This document shows, piece after piece, positions 1 through 11,988 of a DNA stretch of 64,000 nucleotides. The first letter of the stretch is position 1, and every line of letters begins with the position of its first letter. The stretch comes from Dermacentor variabilis. Lineage: Eukaryota > Arthropoda > Arachnida > Ixodida > Ixodidae. Made by a program: the position numbers and the translations under genes. The stretch covers positions 53,382,255 through 53,446,254 of the forward strand of contig NC_134576.1 of NCBI RefSeq assembly GCF_050947875.1, given 5' to 3'. The notes beneath the pieces were generated by a model. The model saw only the letters and a list, made by a program, of their open reading frames with translations, did no database searches and was not told where the DNA came from.

Positions 1-620
1 TCAGAATTTCACGACCATGTGAAGTCGTGGGATTAGCGAATGGTCGGCGCCACTTGATTAAAAGCAGCTGCCGCGGCGAATGCAACGCTTTGTCATGACT
101 TGGTTTCTCAATGGCCGCGGATTTTCGTTTTGTGCCGAAAAGTGTACTGCCGTCTTTCGGGTGCCGTTTTACTGCAGCAAAGATTAGTGATGGCCTATGC
201 AACATTGCCATGGCCGGTTGGGTGGCAGAAAATTTTATGGCAATAAAGGTGTTCAGATCCTCCAGATACAATTTCCTTGCAAACTAAACCTTTCCTTGAC
301 ATGCAATAGGCGCTGCGAGATTTTCCGAATCGTATTAGCCCTTAAAACAAGTGGATGCACATTTGTCTCTGTCCTCACCTTCACTTCTTTACTAAAATCC
401 AGTATCTTGCTTAGTCCTTGTAAGTAAACATGGGCGCAGTTATACTAATTACCGCTCCACATACTTCTACTGCACTGCCTGCTGCTCTTAGCTCTGAAAA
501 CACTATTACGTGAACCGCTTGCCTGTACTAAGAGCCTTCGAAACAACGAACTTCCTTAGATTTATGACCCATGTTTCCGTGCGATGTAGTACCATAGAAG
601 TACCATAGAATAGAAAAAAA
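1..620. other. Intergenic, nothing recognised
   Basis: No convincing coding region is seen. The longest open frames are short, of unusual composition and match no family I know. No RNA gene or tandem repeat is visible. Confidence 0.5.
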
Positions 621-630
621 GAGGCGAGGC

Positions 631-713
631 GTGCAGACAGGACACAAGAGTAGAGAAGTGGACTACACGAATGCCATGTTGTCCACTTCTCTACTCTTGT
701 GTCCTGTCTGCAC
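631..713. repeat. Perfect 33-bp inverted repeat (hairpin MITE core)
   Basis: The arm at 631-663 is the exact reverse complement of 681-713, with a 17-nt loop between them. Outside the arms the match continues imperfectly into an A-rich run on the left and a T-rich run on the right (about 612-730). A short perfect palindrome with A/T-rich shoulders suggests a small foldback or MITE insertion. No protein is encoded, and no target duplication could be fixed with confidence. Confidence 0.75.
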
Positions 714-852
714 GCGTCACTTTTTTTTTGTATAATGAGTCCCTACCAACTAGCTCAGCTTTCTGTCGTTCGAAAATAGACGTAGACTGTTGTGTCGGCT
801 GGCGGTCATGTCGACAACAGCACGCTGCGAAGTGCGCATGCGCCATTAAGTG

Positions 853-888
853 TTACAAGCAGAGTGCCGCTTACAAGCAGAGTGCCCG
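853..888 (+). repeat. Two-copy 18-bp tandem repeat
   Basis: Positions 853-870 and 871-888 are near-identical 18-bp units that begin ttacaagcagagtgcc. This is a simple tandem duplication without obvious function. Confidence 0.7.
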
Positions 889-2779
889 AGCCTCAACCCA
901 CAAGCATTGGTTTATAAACGTCGTTCACCCGAAACTTGGCTGATCCTTTCGGCACCCCTGGCGCCAAAAACAGACATTATTTACTTTGGCCTAAATAAAG
1001 CATTTCATGTAATTTTTATGGGCTCCTTCTCACGAAGCTAACGCAAATGGACATGCCTTCTTCCATCAGCGCCCTGCTGTTTGAATACCTCAGCAAAAGA
1101 TATTTTTCAATTAGCCTTATTGCACATATTTCTATTCGCTTCGAAGTCACAACTAGAGCTCTTCAAGGGTCTGTTTTTGGCCCTCTTTTATTGTCACCTT
1201 TTGTAAAAGACATTTGGTAAACAATTCAACTCTCTTCTTTTCTTCTACATAAAGAAAACTACAGCTAATTAACACCGCTGTCTGTGTTCGCGACTGCATG
1301 GATCACATATTTTTCACTCTTGAACTGATGCAGAGACAGCTGGAACTGCAATAACTGCAACCAATGGTGGGCTTTCAAGACATAGTAGGGTACACGCGGT
1401 AACCGTACTATGTGCTACTTTCGTGTGCTTTTAGTGATGCTTCAGTGCCCATGACCACTAAATGGAAGACCTTGGTGTGTACTTCGACAGAACTTTACGT
1501 TTTTATTCACACGCTAAATATTTCAAACAACTCGCCCTTCTCGCTCTTGTCATTGATGTATATCCGACGACTCCCACTCACCTGCTGTCTTCCTGAAATT
1601 TGTGTTTTACTTTGCCCTCCGCTATTGGAGCATGCCTCTCTAGGCATATGTAATTTCAAGCACAGGTATTCCCGTTCTGGCGACCACAGCTCAACCCTAA
1701 TCATTGTGCGTCAGCTCACATCTCTAAAGTCGAGACGTATTATATGGGAGCTCTCATTCCTCCGTAAGGTGGTCCATGACCTTAAACAATGTCCCTTCTT
1801 GACCATGCGCAGTATTTAAAGCCGTGGGTATATACTAGGCCGCATCGTGCGTTTATGAGCGGCCTTATTGCATCATAGGCTGTATTATGGTACAACTGCA
1901 TTCAATACGCACTAAGTTTTCTGCCTGTATTGGCGTATTTCACCGTTCATTCTGTGTATTGTACATAATCAAGTTGTATGATGAAATCCATCTTACGTCC
2001 GCCTCCACGCTATCTGTTCACGTTAGTTCTCTCACACTTTCTGTCTTCGACACTTGCCTTCTTTTCACAGTTGGTCTTGCGTATTTCTTTATACGTGCGC
2101 TGCTACAAAGACTACAGCTAATCGTGGGTACAAGAATAAACAACTGATTGTTTGGTTATTCAATCAATTTATTTTTGAAGCAATATTTTCACTGTTTTTG
2201 GCAGTTTTGATTTGCGCAAATACGATATGCAATTCTGGAATAAGCGCGCGCTTTGCATTAGGACAAAGAAAATCTTACGTTCTGCATTTGTTTGTTAACC
2301 TTCCCAGCTCACCATACGATCACGGAAAATTATCTGCCGCAAATTCCCCGAAAGCACTGACACAATAGTAATTTTCACATGCATAGCGTCTTCTTTTAGG
2401 GTATGATCTTTGCTGAAATAAATGCAAGACTTGGTTGTACGCACTCTTTTCAAGTATTTTTTTTCTCAAGAAGTGCTACTTTGTATCTTGTTTCACTGTA
2501 TTTACATTGAGTGGTGTGTGTTACATATTTCCATCTGAACAGTCATGCTTAGTATACGCGGCATGTGCATATTTGGGAAACCTGCGATGCATCATTTTTT
2601 TCTAGTTTATGAACAATAGTTTCAATATATGGTTAATATGGTTTCAAAAGGCATTGCCCCGATGTCGAAGTTCGTGCAAAACAACCCGAAGGAAGGATTG
2701 GGGAGAGCTAGTGCATATCTTTTCAAGTAGCTTACTACCATGCTCCTTATTTTCAAATATCATCAATCTTACTATTGCC
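889..2779. other. Intergenic, nothing recognised
   Basis: This is A/T-rich DNA with only short open frames, none showing a recognisable domain. No RNA gene or mobile-element terminus was identified. Confidence 0.5.
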
Positions 2780-2811
2780 AGTAGCAGCAGTAGTAGCAGT
2801 ATAGCAGCAGT
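2780..2811 (+). repeat. AGC/AGT trinucleotide microsatellite
   Basis: An interrupted trinucleotide run of (agt/agc) units covers about 32 bases. It sits next to the 3' end of the minus-strand ORF at 2821-3231. Confidence 0.8.
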
Positions 2812-2820
2812 AATTTACTA

Positions 2821-3231
2821 CTAACAATACTTCATTGCCACTTTCGTGTGTGCTCTCAGAGACCAGAATTCGTCCGTCTGCTCGTCTCCTATGGTGCGGA
2901 AATGGTGACAGCCACTGATATTTTTGTTGTTAATTTCTCCTCCCGATAAACTGGCAGTACTGTCCACCAGCCGCTCTCTTCTGGGACTGCCAGATAGCAA
3001 CGTTTTGACCAGAATCTCATCGGCGAATGCCTTGGCACCTGAGGCCACGTTTATCCTGCAGCCCAGATTATCCAAGCTCATGACAATGTCGTGGTAGCAG
3101 TGCTGACATGAATATCTGTCTGAATAATTCCGCTTTTCCGCGTGCCTCGGTAACTGGTCACGTTTTCTTGTTTTTATGATGCAGGTTTCCGCGCCCATTA
3201 CGCAAGAGGGCTGATTTTGCGAACTCAGCAA
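2821..3231 (-). CDS. Unrecognised ORF, possible terminal exon
   Basis: A 136-codon minus-strand frame ends in TAG. Its amino-acid composition looks protein-like (mixed polar residues with several Cys and His), but I recognise no family. Within it, a splice-acceptor-like TTATTCAG is followed by an open frame of about 100 codons that starts near RYSCQHCYHD and ends KVAMKYC. It could therefore be the 3' exon of a spliced gene rather than an intact small gene. There is no support from a neighbouring exon, and chance openness is possible. Function unknown. Confidence 0.2.
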   Translation of the reverse strand: MLSSQNQPSCVMGAETCIIKTRKRDQLPRHAEKRNYSDRYSCQHCYHDIVMSLDNLGCRINVASGAKAFADEILVKTLLSGSPRRERLVDSTASLSGGEINNKNISGCHHFRTIGDEQTDEFWSLRAHTKVAMKYC

Positions 3232-3925
3232 AGCCTTCGTCAGTCATCGCCTACTCTTGGAGTAGCTTCTGCACTGAGTGTTGAAGCTGCTATTGCACCT
3301 TTACTTAACAGCTGTCGCCAAGATTTGCCCTGCTTCGTGAACCCCAGTGATCACTATTCATTTGTCGATAAAATGTTTAGTGGCGTGCCCAAAGTACGTG
3401 TTAGGTCCGCTTCTCTCAATTTTCATCAATGGCTTTTCCTCGGCAATCCAGGAAGTCTTTCTTCTTTACCTTTTCAATATTAAAATATTTTAGGAGATGC
3501 GTAGTATTGTGGGCTGCAATGCTCTGCAGTCTGGCCAATTATCATTTTCCTATTCGTGTCAATAAAATGGCCGACTCCAATTTCATTTAAAACCAGAGTT
3601 GTATCAAATTAGAGTAAAGCCCATAATATCGTCTCACTGTTTAGCGTTAATCATGCAGTGTGGACCAGCGTCCTTGAAACAAGCGATCTGGGTTTCTTCT
3701 TTGATAGAACGTTAAGCTTGTCCACACTGACATGCAATGACATCATGAGGCCTGCGCATGCTTGGTTCCGTCTGCAGACTTCAATGAGAATTCTATACCC
3801 CAATTCCATTCCTCGAATTGTTCCGATCTGCCTGTTTCCTATTCCTCGAATATACCTCCGTTGTGTGGAATGGCAGAAGCAGTCAGCGCAATGTTTGAGC
3901 GTGTACAGAATCATTTCATCAGTAT
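3232..3925. other. Intergenic, nothing recognised
   Basis: Short overlapping frames occur on both strands without recognisable motifs. The segment ends at the ATAT target flank of Ty3 element A. Confidence 0.45.
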
Positions 3926-3929
3926 ATAT

Positions 3930-4101
3930 TGTTACGCGAATGAAGGATTGAGACTGGAGACTATTTACAAAGTGCATTTACAAGGCATAGCTGCGGCGTT
4001 GGCCAGGTCAGCCGACAGCTCGAGAGCTAGAGAGCGTTCGTTGGCGTCGCCGGGGCGCCGGCGCGCATCGGCCACAAGAAACATGCAATATGCATTCATC
4101 A
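3930..4101 (-). repeat. 3' LTR of element A
   Basis: This 172-bp terminal repeat matches 9890-10072. On the plus strand it starts tgttacg and ends atca, with TG..CA termini. The right copy is longer mainly through a short internal tandem duplication of a cagttcagcc motif. The end of the element's pol frame reads into this LTR. Confidence 0.85.
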
Positions 4102-7100
4102 TTATCCCAGCCGGCGAAAGCACCGACCCGGTGCGTTTAAATATCAGTGATAACAGGAAAGTATATGGTTTGAGGCGTGCGACATGCACGATGTCAGTGG
4201 AATTCGGGGCACATGCGGCACTGGTACTGACTGGGTCGATTTCGTACGTAACTGGAGTCACGGCACGCAGCACTCAATATGGGCCTGTGTACCGAAACAG
4301 GAGTTTTTCTGACAGGCCCACTTGACGGGTCGGGGACCACCGGAGTACCAGAGATCCAGGCGAAAAGTGGACGTCTGTGTGTTGGCGATCGTAAAAAACG
4401 CCGTTGCTTCTGTTGCGAGGTCAGGAGGTGAGCGCGGGCAAATTCGCGTGCTTAGGCTGCCCTGATGATGGCGTGAAATGCATACTCGCTGGTCTCTGCT
4501 GCGGCGGATGGGAGGGATGCGTCCAGTGGCAATGTAGCTTCTCGGCCGAACAAAAGAAAGAATGGGGAATAACCGGCAGTGTCGTGACGCGAAGAATTAT
4601 ACGCAAAAGTGACATAGGTTATGGCAAGGTCCCAATCAGTATGCTCGGAAGAGACATACTTTGCAAGCATGTCTGTTAGGGTGCGACTCAGATGCTCCGT
4701 GAAACCATTAGTCTGTGGATGGTAAGATGGTAAGTAAGCTTGTGCTTGGTTGAGCCGGACTGCAGGATGTCGGCGATAACTTTAGAAAGAAATGTCCGAC
4801 CACAATCAGTGAACAACTGGTGTGGAGCGCCATGCTGCAGAATCACGTCGTGTAAAAGAAAATCGACGACATCTGTGGCCCAGCTTGTTGGAACCGCTCT
4901 GGTGATGGCGTAGCGCATGGCGTAGTCTTTCGCCACGGCGACCCACTTGTTGCCAGACGTAAATAGATGGAAAAGGCTAAGTAGGTCGAAACCAACGCGA
5001 AAGAACGGCTCCGAGAGAATGTCGAGCTGTTGAAGGCACCCCGCAGGGAGCATCGATTGTGTTTTACGGCGCTGGCATTTTTCGCACGCCACAATGTATT
5101 TCCGGACGGAGAAAAAAAGCGTCGGCGAATCCGGTCGTAGGTGCGGGAGACGCCAAGGTGAGCCGCCGTTGGTAAATCATGAAGTTCTTGGACAACAGCT
5201 GACCGGAGATGCTTAGGAATGACGAGGAGTAGAGCAGGACCGTCGAGCCGCACATTGTGCCGCTATAATACACATCCCGTAGAACAATCCGGTGAAGGGA
5301 GCAATCACAAGACGAAGATTTCAAGCCATCAATGATGGTGAGCAAGGCGGCATCACGGCGTTGCTCGACGGCAACGTGTGGCAGCTGAGAAACGGATAAA
5401 ACGCAAATGTTGGCATTGGGGTCAGGGTCGGCGGGTGATTCGTCTACTGGATAGCGTGATAAACAGTCTGCGTCTTGATGTAATCGTCCCGACTTGTACG
5501 CTACTGCATAGCAATATTCTTGCAGCTGCAGAGCCCAGCGACCAAGCCGGCCGGTAGGATCCTTGAGTGAGGAAAGCCAGCAGAGCGCGTGGTGATCCGT
5601 GATTACAGAGAAGTGCGTGTCACACAAGCACGGGCGGAATTTGGAAACCGCCAACACGAGAACCAGGCATTCACGATCTGTAATCGAATAGTTGCCTTCC
5701 GCTGCTGTGAGGAGGCGGTTACCGTAGGCGATAACAGGATCTTGACCCTGTTGGCGCTGGGCTAAGACGGCTCCGATAGCGTGACCACCGGTATCGGTAC
5801 GCACCTCGTAGAGAGGATGGGTCAAAATGGGCCAGTATAGGTGGCGTGGTGAGAATGTTGGTGAGTTGGGCGAACGCGGCAGTTTGACCGGGGCCCCACA
5901 TAAAAGGCAGTCTTTCTTCAGAAGATCAGCAAGTGGACGGGAAGTGACGCGTCGCAGCGACTTCCCGCTGCGAAGTCACTACGAAGCGTCGGAAGTAGGA
6001 GCAGAGTCCTACAGATCTTCGGACGTCTTTGGCAGACGTCCAGGAAAAGAAGTGACATCACGAATTTTTTCTGAGGCTGGCTGAATACCGAAGCGTCGAC
6101 TAGGTGGCCCAGCACTGTAATCTGCCGACTACCGAAGTCCCACTTCGATGAATTTAGTTGGAGCCCAGCCTCGCGAAAGACTTGAACAACTGATAAGCGC
6201 TCAAAGTGTGTCTCAAATCTAGATGCAAATACGAGAACGTCGTGTAGGCAACAGATGCATGTTGAGCATTTGAAACCTTGATCTAAAGAGTCCATCATAC
6301 GACGTTCGAAAGTTGCTAGGGCGTTGCATAGACCGAATGGCATAACATTGAATTGATATAGGCCATCAGGGACGACGAACGCCGTCTTCTCTTGATCCTT
6401 TTCATCCATAGAAATTTGCCAATAACCAGACCGAAGGTCTATTCATGAAAAGTATTTGGCACCATGGAGAGAATCGAGGGCGTCGTCAATGCAAGGCAAG
6501 GGGTAGACGTCTTTCTTGGTAATGCGGTTTAGATGACGATAGTCTATGCAGAAGCGCCATGTGCCATCTTTCTTTTTAACAAGTACAACGGGCAACGTGC
6601 AAGGGCTCGACGAAGGTTCAGTAATACCTTTGGCAAGCATCTTATTCACTTCATCTTGAATAACTGTAAGCTCTGACACAGAAACTCGATATGTCCGGCG
6701 ATGAATACGACTGGCATCACCACAATTTATGGGACGCTTAACAATTGAAGTCAGGCCCAATTGGCGATTGCTGATGTCGAAGATGTCGTGGTAGGAACCC
6801 AAAAGGCGGCACAGAGCTGCTTCTTGTTCAGGCAATAAATCCGCAGCAATCAAGGGACGAAATGTTGCGTCCGGGTAAATAGCATCCTGTGGACATTGTG
6901 AAGAACCTGAGCCGACGTCAACTGAAAACATCATCACGTGGTCATCTCCTATAGCACGCAGCGTTGCAACTGATATACATTGGGGTAGAACTTCCTTTGT
7001 CAGGCCCAAATTGACAAAGGGGAGGCATGTCCTGTTATCGGTGACGGTGACGACGGAGTGAGACACAGAGATATTGTGCATTAAAAGGGCATCAGGAACA

Positions 7101-7559
7101 GGTGTGACAACGTGATCACCATCGGGCAAAGTAAAAGATGATAGGAAAGCGAGGAAAGTCAATGCTTTAGGCGGCAGGCGGACGAAGGCGGTCGTAATAA
7201 TGTTGTTCGGCAGTTCGGCACGAATATGCGCGAGTAGTAGAAGTTCGATGCAATGGTACCGGCACAACAGTCGATCAAAACTGAATGCGCCGTAAGAAAG
7301 TGGCGTCCGAGAATTAGGTCACGGGGACAATTGGTGAGCACTGTAAAAAGAACAGGAACGTGGCGGTCGGCGATATATATACGGGAAGTACACATTCCAG
7401 TAACGTCAACAGGGCTACGATCGGCCACGCGTACGGCTCGAGTAGTACGAGGCGTGAGAACCCTACTCAGTCAACGACGTAGGTAACAACTCATTTTGGA
7501 CACCTGGGCTCTGTATCTATTAACGCCGTCAAAGGGACACCGTCGATGTGAACATCTGG
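4102..7559 (-). pseudogene. Element A pol: protease-RT-RNase H-integrase remnant
   Basis: Reading on the minus strand, the protease region (about 7300-7558) keeps the ALIDT lead-in, but the catalytic Gly of DTG is changed (DTE). RT follows: the fingers/palm part near 6443-6800 contains [17 protein letters not shown], and the second half is at 5918-6440. The RT active site at 6239-6250 reads CLHD instead of YxDD, so catalysis is lost. RNase H covers roughly 5464-5900 (VITDHHALCWLSSLKDPTGR). Integrase covers 4450-5270, with the CEKCQRRK half of the zinc finger and a D/D/E core still visible. The last part (VHVARLKPY) is the C-terminal domain near 4170-4200. At least six frame changes and several stops interrupt it. 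An N-terminal pol stub continues on the far side of the inserted DNA element (8539-8645). Confidence 0.85.
4120..4134 (-). promoter_or_regulatory. 6-3-6 hairpin upstream of the 3' LTR (element A)
   Basis: On the element's sense strand this reads GCACCGGGTCGGTGC: two perfect 6-nt arms around GGT, 18 nt before the 3' LTR. The same structure lies at the same place in elements B and D (GCATCGGGYCGATGC) and, degenerate, in C. The C:G pair in the stem here replaces a T:A pair in B and D. Confidence 0.6.
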
Positions 7560-8538
7560 GGCCCTATAACGTAAAACTATTCCAATATGTTTCTATTCCA
7601 ATTTCCTGACGTCAAATTTGCGTAACCACCAACGCAAGCACCGGGCGGTCACCCGCAGGGTTGTCTGAACAGACCAATCAAACGCTCTCCTCGTTCATAG
7701 GAGGTCACTTGTTTGCTTGAAAAACGAATAGCATTTCCTACACTGAGCGGCTTGTCGTATCTAATTGGCTGACAAGAGGCGAGGAGAACGCTCAAGTGGA
7801 GAGGGATTCGATGGGGCCGAGCCACTGCATTGAAAGTCGATAACCGGATTAAGAGGGTGGTGCCGGCGTCTACGATTGGTCGGCTTTCCCTTACTTGGCT
7901 TGCGGTGGCTAGCCGAAAATCGCGACGGCATGCAACGGAAGCTCAAGATGCCGCTAAAACGGACCCTCAGGAAAGAAGAGTTGGCAGAAGGAGGGAGTAA
8001 ACGTGCCGAAAGTGCATGATAACGTTATACGGCCACGCAAGAAGCTTTATTATACGCAAATACGCCCATGCTCTCCGGCAGGTGCGAATAGCCCGCGTCT
8101 GAGTGATCGGCGGCAGCCATCTTCTGTTCCTTTCGGAACGGGGCAGCCTGCGGCTATTACGAAGAAAATTCAGTTTTGTTCGGCATATTAATACATCTTT
8201 ATCGCGTACACGTCACTTTGACGCGGTGAGTTCTTGAGGTTTTGTGACGTCGCGTGACAGGCAGGTGAAGTGGGTGCAGCCCGAAAGCTTTTTACCAATA
8301 GCCGAGGGCTAATGGCGAAAAGGGGTCGAATCAGAAATAACTGTTTTTCTTTTTTCTGTCAAAGTATGCATAATCAGTGTGTACACATCATATCAGATGG
8401 GGAGGTATCGCGGTCTTCGTGACGTCGCGTGACAGACAGGTGAAGTGGGGGTGGTCGAAAAAAGTTTTTGACCAATCGTGGAGGGCTGATAGCAGAATTG
8501 GAATAGAAAAGTTTGGAATAGTTTTACGTTATAGCGCC
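7560..8538. mobile_element. Non-autonomous TIR DNA element nested in A
   Basis: The termini are inverted repeats of about 43 bp: the left end begins ggccctataacgtaaaac and the right end is its reverse complement with few changes (8496-8538). The 979-bp interior has no transposase-like frame. It holds a near-identical direct repeat beginning gtgacgtcgcgtgacag at 8244 and 8419. Flanks are tctgg on the left and cctgg on the right, a possible 5-bp duplication with one change. It interrupts the start of element A's pol just after gag, so it is younger than A. I cannot assign a superfamily. Confidence 0.8.
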
Positions 8539-8635
8539 CCTGGTTTGTTGTGGCTTGTTCTGATTTGTTGAAACCGTCACTGGAGGATTTCTACACGACG
8601 GAGATAACGGAGTACTACCCCCGGAGCTGCACGGT

Positions 8636-8647
8636 CTAGTTTTCTCT
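8636..8647 (-). promoter_or_regulatory. Candidate -1 frameshift site at gag end (element A)
   Basis: On the sense strand, AGAGAAAACTAG gives gag GAA-AAC-stop, while the -1 frame reads AGA-AAA-CTA (RKL) and stays open into a short pol leader (RKLDRAAPG). The same GAAAACTRR context and the same -1 relationship occur in elements B, C and D. Confidence 0.5.
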
Positions 8648-9817
8648 CCTGGAGGGTCCATAATTGGTCAGCGACGAATAGCGGCGTGGCTGGGGCGACG
8701 GGGACCGACGGCGCTGAGGTGACCGTGAGTGAGGACGACGACTGTCATCGACGGATACGCCCGAGGTAGAAGGCATACGGCGAGGCCAGTAACGGCACGG
8801 GTCGGCGTATGGACGAGGAGACGGGGAAAGAAGCTCGAATGCGGCGACGTCGAGGACGTGCGGCAGGGGCGAGCGACGTGGCCAATGCGGAGGCAACGGA
8901 AGCAAATAGGCTTGTCATCCAGAGTTTTCTACTCAGTAGGGTTGTGGTATCTGGGAGGAGAATACCGATCGCTGTGAAGCGTAGGTGAAGACACCGGTCG
9001 GCCGTCTGGTCGGGAGGCGGAACAGGCAATAGGAAAACCGTGGTTGGTCTGTTCTTGCAGCACAACTGCCTGAAAGAAAGATCGCTGGGTCCAATAGGTC
9101 AATGGTGGGGTCAAGTGGGCGTGGATTGAACGGCGCAGCCTAGAGCTCGCGGCGAACAATACGGGTGATACTTTTGTCAGGGTTGTGAAGCGGTAAGGTC
9201 GATGCAAGACGACGTCGCAGCCGTGATAGAGAACCGGGAGTACTGTGGAATGGCGTGGCCCCTTTTGACGAGCTCAAAGCGGCGGTATTCCTTGACAATG
9301 ACGTCGATGGTGGACACGTTGTTGAAGATCAAGAAGTTGAACGCGTCGTCCGCGGTGCCCGTAAGTATCTGGCAGACTTTGTCAACCTCGGCCATTTTGT
9401 GATCGACTTTCCGGCCAAGAGCGAACACGTCTGAATACTGAATCGTATGTACTAGTACGATTCAGTAGAACACTGAACTGTGGTACCAAGACCTTTTCTC
9501 GCAGCCAGCTGCCGACCGGTGGGATTTCCAAAGAGGTCGGCGAGCTTCTTGAAAGCATCCCAGCTAGAGATCTCGTCCTGGTATGTCCGGAACCAGACAT
9601 GAGGAGTTCCGTCCAAGTAGAATAGGACATTCGCTAGCAAAATAGTTGGGTCCCAGTGGTTTTGGCTAAGAAGCTCATATAGGGTGAGCCAATCCTCAAC
9701 GTCGACATTATCTTGGCCGGAAAATATGCCAGGATCGCGGGGATTAGTAACCGTAACGCACGTAGTTGTCTAGGTTGCAGGAGTAGAAGGAGACGAGGTG
9801 TCATCACCAGGAGCCAT
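8636..9817 (-). pseudogene. Element A gag remnant
   Basis: The start codon is at 9815-9817 (MAPGDDTSSP), shortly after the PBS, with an in-frame stop about 18 codons in. Capsid-like sequence follows, including DVEDWLTLYELL and LFYLDGTPHVWFRTYQDEIS, and later frames are shifted. A CX2CX4HX4C zinc knuckle (CFRCLRIGHVARPC) is intact at about 8863-8905. It is followed by a basic RS-rich tail that ends in codons GAA-AAC-TAG (REN then stop). Gag packages the element RNA. This copy cannot make a full-length protein. Confidence 0.8.
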
Positions 9818-9874
9818 CGCGGAAAGCAGGACGGTGCGGCCGCTGCGGAGCTCCGTGGCGAGGACGGGGAACGG

Positions 9875-9886
9875 CACCCTCCACCA
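9875..9886 (-). promoter_or_regulatory. Primer-binding site of element A
   Basis: On the sense strand TGGTGGAGGGTG lies 3 nt downstream of the 5' LTR, where a Ty3-type PBS is expected. It shares TGGTGGAGG with B and D. The priming tRNA was not identified. Confidence 0.6.
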
Positions 9887-9889
9887 TAA

Positions 9890-10072
9890 TATTACGCCAA
9901 CGAAGGATTGAGACTGGAGACTATCTACAGAATGTATTTTCCAGGCGCAGCTGCAGCACTGGCCAGTTCAGCCAGAGAGTTCAGCCAGCCAGTTCAGCCA
10001 GAGAGCGTTCATCGTCTTCGTCGAAGCGCCAGCGTGCATCGGCCACAAGAAACACGCAATTTGCATGTATCA
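9890..10072 (-). repeat. 5' LTR of element A
   Basis: This 183-bp terminal repeat is colinear with 3930-4101. The inner end is mutated (tattacg for tgttacg), and it carries a duplicated cagttcagcc-type motif near 9960-9998. It is followed by ATAT at 10073-10076. Confidence 0.85.
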
Positions 10073-10076
10073 ATAT

Positions 10077-11837
10077 AAACATCGTTTTCTAACCTTCTGT
10101 AAAGATTATGCACTTTTGTCACTAGCTCCAAACGTTGTCGTACCAATTTCCTCTTTTTGCACAAAATCCTTCATGGAATTATTAGATGGTACGACTTATT
10201 AGCATCTGTTTCAGTGCGGATTCCATAGGGTCTACCAGAGACAGAGATCTTTCCACGTTACTGCTTCTTTCAGCTGGCACTCGCCTCTTCACAGGGTAGG
10301 TATTTTCTTCATGTTAATATCTTCCTAAACGTGTCGGCTTATTTCGTGTCCTAACTTCGCACTTTCGCTTCAGATTTCATTCTAGATTCACTCCAGTTTA
10401 TTCTTATCAGTTTCTCTTTGCTTCTATTTTCGTACTCCATCCCTATAGTCAGTAACAATGATGTTTTGTTGTGCATTCTGTAGGAATTATAGTGCATCTA
10501 TTTTTAGGCCATCAATTTTTTGTAGGGGCTTCAATTTCTACGTTCTTGTTTTACGCTTCTCTCTCCAACACTCAAAAACGAAGTGTTCTTTCTGGTTCGT
10601 ATTAATAAATTACTGATTGAGCAATACTATAACATTTCTTATTCCATTTTTCCCATTTTTCTTTGAGCCTCCTTCGGTAGTCCTACTCCACCTCTCAAAT
10701 ATATGATACCGTTGTATTGGCGCTCAGGACCTAGCTGTTGATCCAATCCTTTTTTCTCTTTAATTCTACGCTTTTGACCTTAGATTCTTTGTATTTCTGC
10801 CTGTGTAATTTTTTTTCTCTCTGCACCAGCACACACAACATATTCCTATTCGTGAACGCACTAGATAAATTAATGATTTCTAATTTTGTTTTAATAGTGA
10901 TATAATTTGGCTGGAGATGTCTTTTGTGGATACAGTTACATATATTTAACACGTAAGAATCTGTACAAATAAATGGGCAGCTGTTTGGTATTAAGCAGTG
11001 AATACTGTAAGGCTTGGGGTGAACTTGGCCGTTTGCCATGTGATTAGAGCGAAGTGCGCCATAGCCGCAATGCTGTAAAGCCCGAAATCTACTGGTTTCC
11101 ATACCAGCACTTTAATGAAAAAGCGTTTTGCAAAGCTACCTTTTTTCTAATTCTCTTCTATCAGTCCATAGCACATACTTATAAGCAAATGGTGCACAGA
11201 TTCACTTCAAATAATTACTTGTAACGAAATTATATCTGTTATAAGAAATTGTTAGCAACCTCGGCAAGCGCTTTCGCTTTTTTCCCACCACCTGCATTTT
11301 AATGTATTTTTGAACATAACAAAACGTTGAATTGCATAAGAAAAGCTTTTCTGAAACAATATAGGCAATTTCGCTGATTGTTCTAGAACCCCCTATAAAT
11401 TTTCCAAGGCAACACAGTGTGGTAAGTAATGAATACTTTATACAAAAAATTGCATATTACAGGCGAGATAGGGGGATAACGCCGCGCATATCAGCACACA
11501 ACGGAGTCACTCATTGAACAAAGTTATAGATTTAATTAATTTCGCGCAAAGTGGTGTTTTTTTCTATTACAGTCGAATTTTCTGCATTGTTATATGCATT
11601 TACATATTTCGGGCTTAAATTTCGCTCAAAGAGCCCGTACTTGAACACCGTTCTTTGTTCACAGCGCCCATATTTTTACACAACTTCCTTAGCAAATAGT
11701 ACATTTCACCTCGGGGCTACGTAGAACAAAACAGCGTCCTTTGCGCAATATTATGACGAATCATGGCATATTGCGCTATTGACATTGTCGCCACGGTTAT
11801 ATTGCCCGAGATATCAGCTGCCACTACACCGCTGTTT
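10077..11837. other. Intergenic, A/T-rich, nothing recognised
   Basis: About 1.8 kb without a credible reading frame. The longest frame (minus, about 10731-11102) shows no domain and lies in A/T-rich sequence. No RNA gene or repeat end was recognised. Confidence 0.5.
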
Positions 11838-11988
11838 TAAGCGATAGCGTTAAGGAGCCCCTGTCGCCAAAAATCCGGCGTAGGCGTTGGCACCCAGCGT
11901 CCGGCGTCGGACATCGTTTCGGCAGAAAGATTTTCGAACCACCCATACTCAGATGAGGTGGAAGCTTGGGCGAGCTGGCGATTCAATA

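Larger units (their letters stand above)
3930..10072 (-). mobile_element. Ty3/gypsy LTR retrotransposon A (degenerate)
   Basis: A complete but decayed Ty3/gypsy element lies on the minus strand: 5' LTR at 9890-10072, PBS at 9875-9886, gag at 8636-9817, pol (protease, RT, RNase H, integrase order) from the gag end down to the left LTR, and 3' LTR at 3930-4101. Both outer flanks read ATAT (3926-3929 and 10073-10076), consistent with a 4-bp target duplication. The element is frameshifted many times, has lost the RT catalytic motif, and carries a 979-bp DNA element just downstream of gag (7560-8538). Gag and protease resemble element C more than B or D. No env-like frame exists. Confidence 0.9.
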
